Shown here in pieces: positions 62,976-64,000 of a DNA stretch of 64,000 bases (position 1 is its first letter; each line of letters starts with the position of its first letter). Origin of the DNA: Pyropia yezoensis (Eukaryota; Rhodophyta; Bangiophyceae; Bangiales; Bangiaceae). Position numbers and translations under genes: made by a program. The DNA lies in the NCBI GenBank assembly GCA_009829735.1, contig CM020618.1, positions 4,090,882 to 4,154,881 of the forward strand, in the 5' to 3' direction. The notes beneath the pieces are model-generated. The model saw nothing but the letters and a program-made list of their open reading frames with translations, did not search any database and had not been told where the DNA came from.

Positions 62976-63641
62976 ATGGACGCCATCGCTGCCGCGGTGG
63001 GGCCGACACTAGACGCCGCCGCCGCCGCCGCGCGGCCGACACTGGACGCCGCCGCCGCTGCGGTGCGGCCGGCGCTCCACGCCGCCGCCGCTGCCATTCG
63101 CCCCGCCCTCTCCGCCCTCCCCCCCCCCGCCACGGTCTACGTCAACGCCTCCCGCATGGCGGCGCTCCCCGGCTGGGCGGTCCTCGCCGCGGCGGTCGTC
63201 GCGGGCGCCACCCCCCGCCCCCGTGGGGTGGCCGCCCACCTGGTGCTCCCGGTCATTGCGGGCCTCGCCGCCACCTATGTGGTGTGCATGGTCGCCGCGC
63301 AGATGGTGGACGCGCTGCCCCCGACGGACCTGTCGACGCTGGACGAGCTGCGCACCGCCTTTGGGAGCTCAGACTGGCTACTGACGGCGGGGTGGGTGCA
63401 CTACCTGTGCTTTGACCTGCTGGTGGGGCTGGGCGTGATGCTCGACGCGGGCCGCCGGCGGGCGGGGCGGGGGGGGGTCGCTTGGCGGGTGGGGCTGCTG
63501 GTCTGCTTGGCACTCATCTTGGCGTTGGGGCCCGCGGGGGCACTCCTGTATGGGCTGTTCCGCACGGTGGTGGGGCGGGAGCCAGAGGAGGGGGGGGGGG
63601 CACCGGCGGCGGCGGCGGCTGGCAATGTAAAGGAGGATTGA
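62976..63641 (+). CDS. ABA4-like (DUF4281) membrane protein
   Basis: The ATG at 62976 (GCGCCATGGA context) gives 221 aa with no intron. Residues about 1-45 are four 11-residue repeats of the type AAxRPxLxAAA. The family domain follows at about 52-205, with four hydrophobic helices: MAALPGWAVLAAAVVAG; VLPVIAGLAATYVVCMVAA; WVHYLCFDLLVGLGVMLDAG; and VGLLVCLALILALGPAGALL then YGLFR. The motifs W.HYL.FDL..G......D and GP.G.LLY..FR are diagnostic of the ABA DEFICIENT 4/DUF4281 family. In plants ABA4 is a plastid envelope or thylakoid protein needed for neoxanthin synthesis. Red algae generally lack neoxanthin, so the substrate here is uncertain and another carotenoid or membrane role is possible. 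The repeat-bearing N-terminus is not a typical Ser/Thr-rich transit peptide. Confidence 0.88.
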   Translation: MDAIAAAVGPTLDAAAAAARPTLDAAAAAVRPALHAAAAAIRPALSALPPPATVYVNASRMAALPGWAVLAAAVVAGATPRPRGVAAHLVLPVIAGLAATYVVCMVAAQMVDALPPTDLSTLDELRTAFGSSDWLLTAGWVHYLCFDLLVGLGVMLDAGRRRAGRGGVAWRVGLLVCLALILALGPAGALLYGLFRTVVGREPEEGGGAPAAAAAGNVKED

Positions 63642-64000
63642 GAGGGGGGGGGGCGCTCGCGGTTGGAGTGACGGAGCGCGCGGGGCGGAAGGAGGAGCGG
63701 TTCGGAGCACGGGAGGGGAGGGCGGGGGGTGACGCCATTGGGAGCCGGCCCGCCATTTTGGCGTCGACGATGCGTCGGCGCGCGCCGCTCCTTTGTATGG
63801 ATATTCCGCCACGCGAGTGGGTGGGTACGACTTTTGGTGCGGAGCGAGGGAAAAGGGGCGACCGACTGCGTCGGCGGCAGCAGCGGCGGGCTGTGGGGGT
63901 GGAGCGAGCTATCGGCTGCTGCTGCGGCACGCTGGTGTCCCCTGCTCGCGTCACCACTCGAGGTGTTCCTTCTATCCTGTTTATTTCTGCTCAAAGAGGC
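63642..64000. other. 3' flank of the ABA4-like gene
   Basis: GC-rich start, then balanced. No further gene start, RNA or repeat is visible before the window ends. Confidence 0.4.

Overview
The window reads as nuclear DNA of a GC-rich photosynthetic eukaryote. My best guess is a bangiophyte red alga (Porphyra/Pyropia type). This is inferred from three things: very high GC with long G/C homopolymers, mostly intron-poor genes, and an ABA4/DUF4281-family gene typical of photosynthetic lineages. No ribosomal RNA, no CRISPR array and no convincing tRNA was seen.

Layout. (1) 1-5249: a partial gag-like or hypothetical gene running off the left edge, two abutting PIF/Harbinger elements that share a TGA target site (1626-2526 and 2530-2904), and an intronless gene with a hemerythrin-like helical core. 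(2) 5250-14225: about 9 kb of GC-rich low-complexity DNA with no gene I can defend. (3) 14226-22240: a sequon-repeat protein gene, a convergent four-helix membrane protein gene, and a large intronless OCRL/INPP5B-type phosphoinositide 5-phosphatase gene. (4) 23376-33509: nested mobile DNA. A 7104-bp hAT transposon (25350-32453) with 21-bp terminal inverted repeats and an 8-bp target duplication sits inside an exon of an unrecognised gene. The hAT carries its transposase and also a decayed copy of a U1A/U2B'' spliceosomal RRM gene. The interrupted gene lies between CCATT-rich inverted ends and may itself belong to a mobile element. (5) 34012-35583: a probable low-complexity gene broken into frames by homopolymers. 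(6) about 37790-56990: a compositional island, visibly AT-richer than its surroundings, with no intact gene. It is filled with relics: terminal-inverted-repeat elements, a Tc1/mariner-like transposase pseudogene, a TTA-flanked Harbinger-like element, and tandem and dispersed duplications. (7) 56990-57960: an almost pure GGC-type block. (8) 60432-61043: a secreted Arg/Cys-rich protein gene with a TATA box. (9) 62976-63641: an ABA4-like (DUF4281) membrane protein gene.

The housekeeping-type genes are separate transcription units, not an operon. They share C-rich leaders on the coding strand, including runs of 42 and 34 cytosines about 100 bp before the start codon of two genes. The main result is the nested hAT insertion with its captured splicing-factor fragment. 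Start codons in GC-rich genes were chosen by the first well-placed ATG after these C-rich leaders. Frames crossing long G/C runs should be treated as uncertain because run lengths are error-prone.
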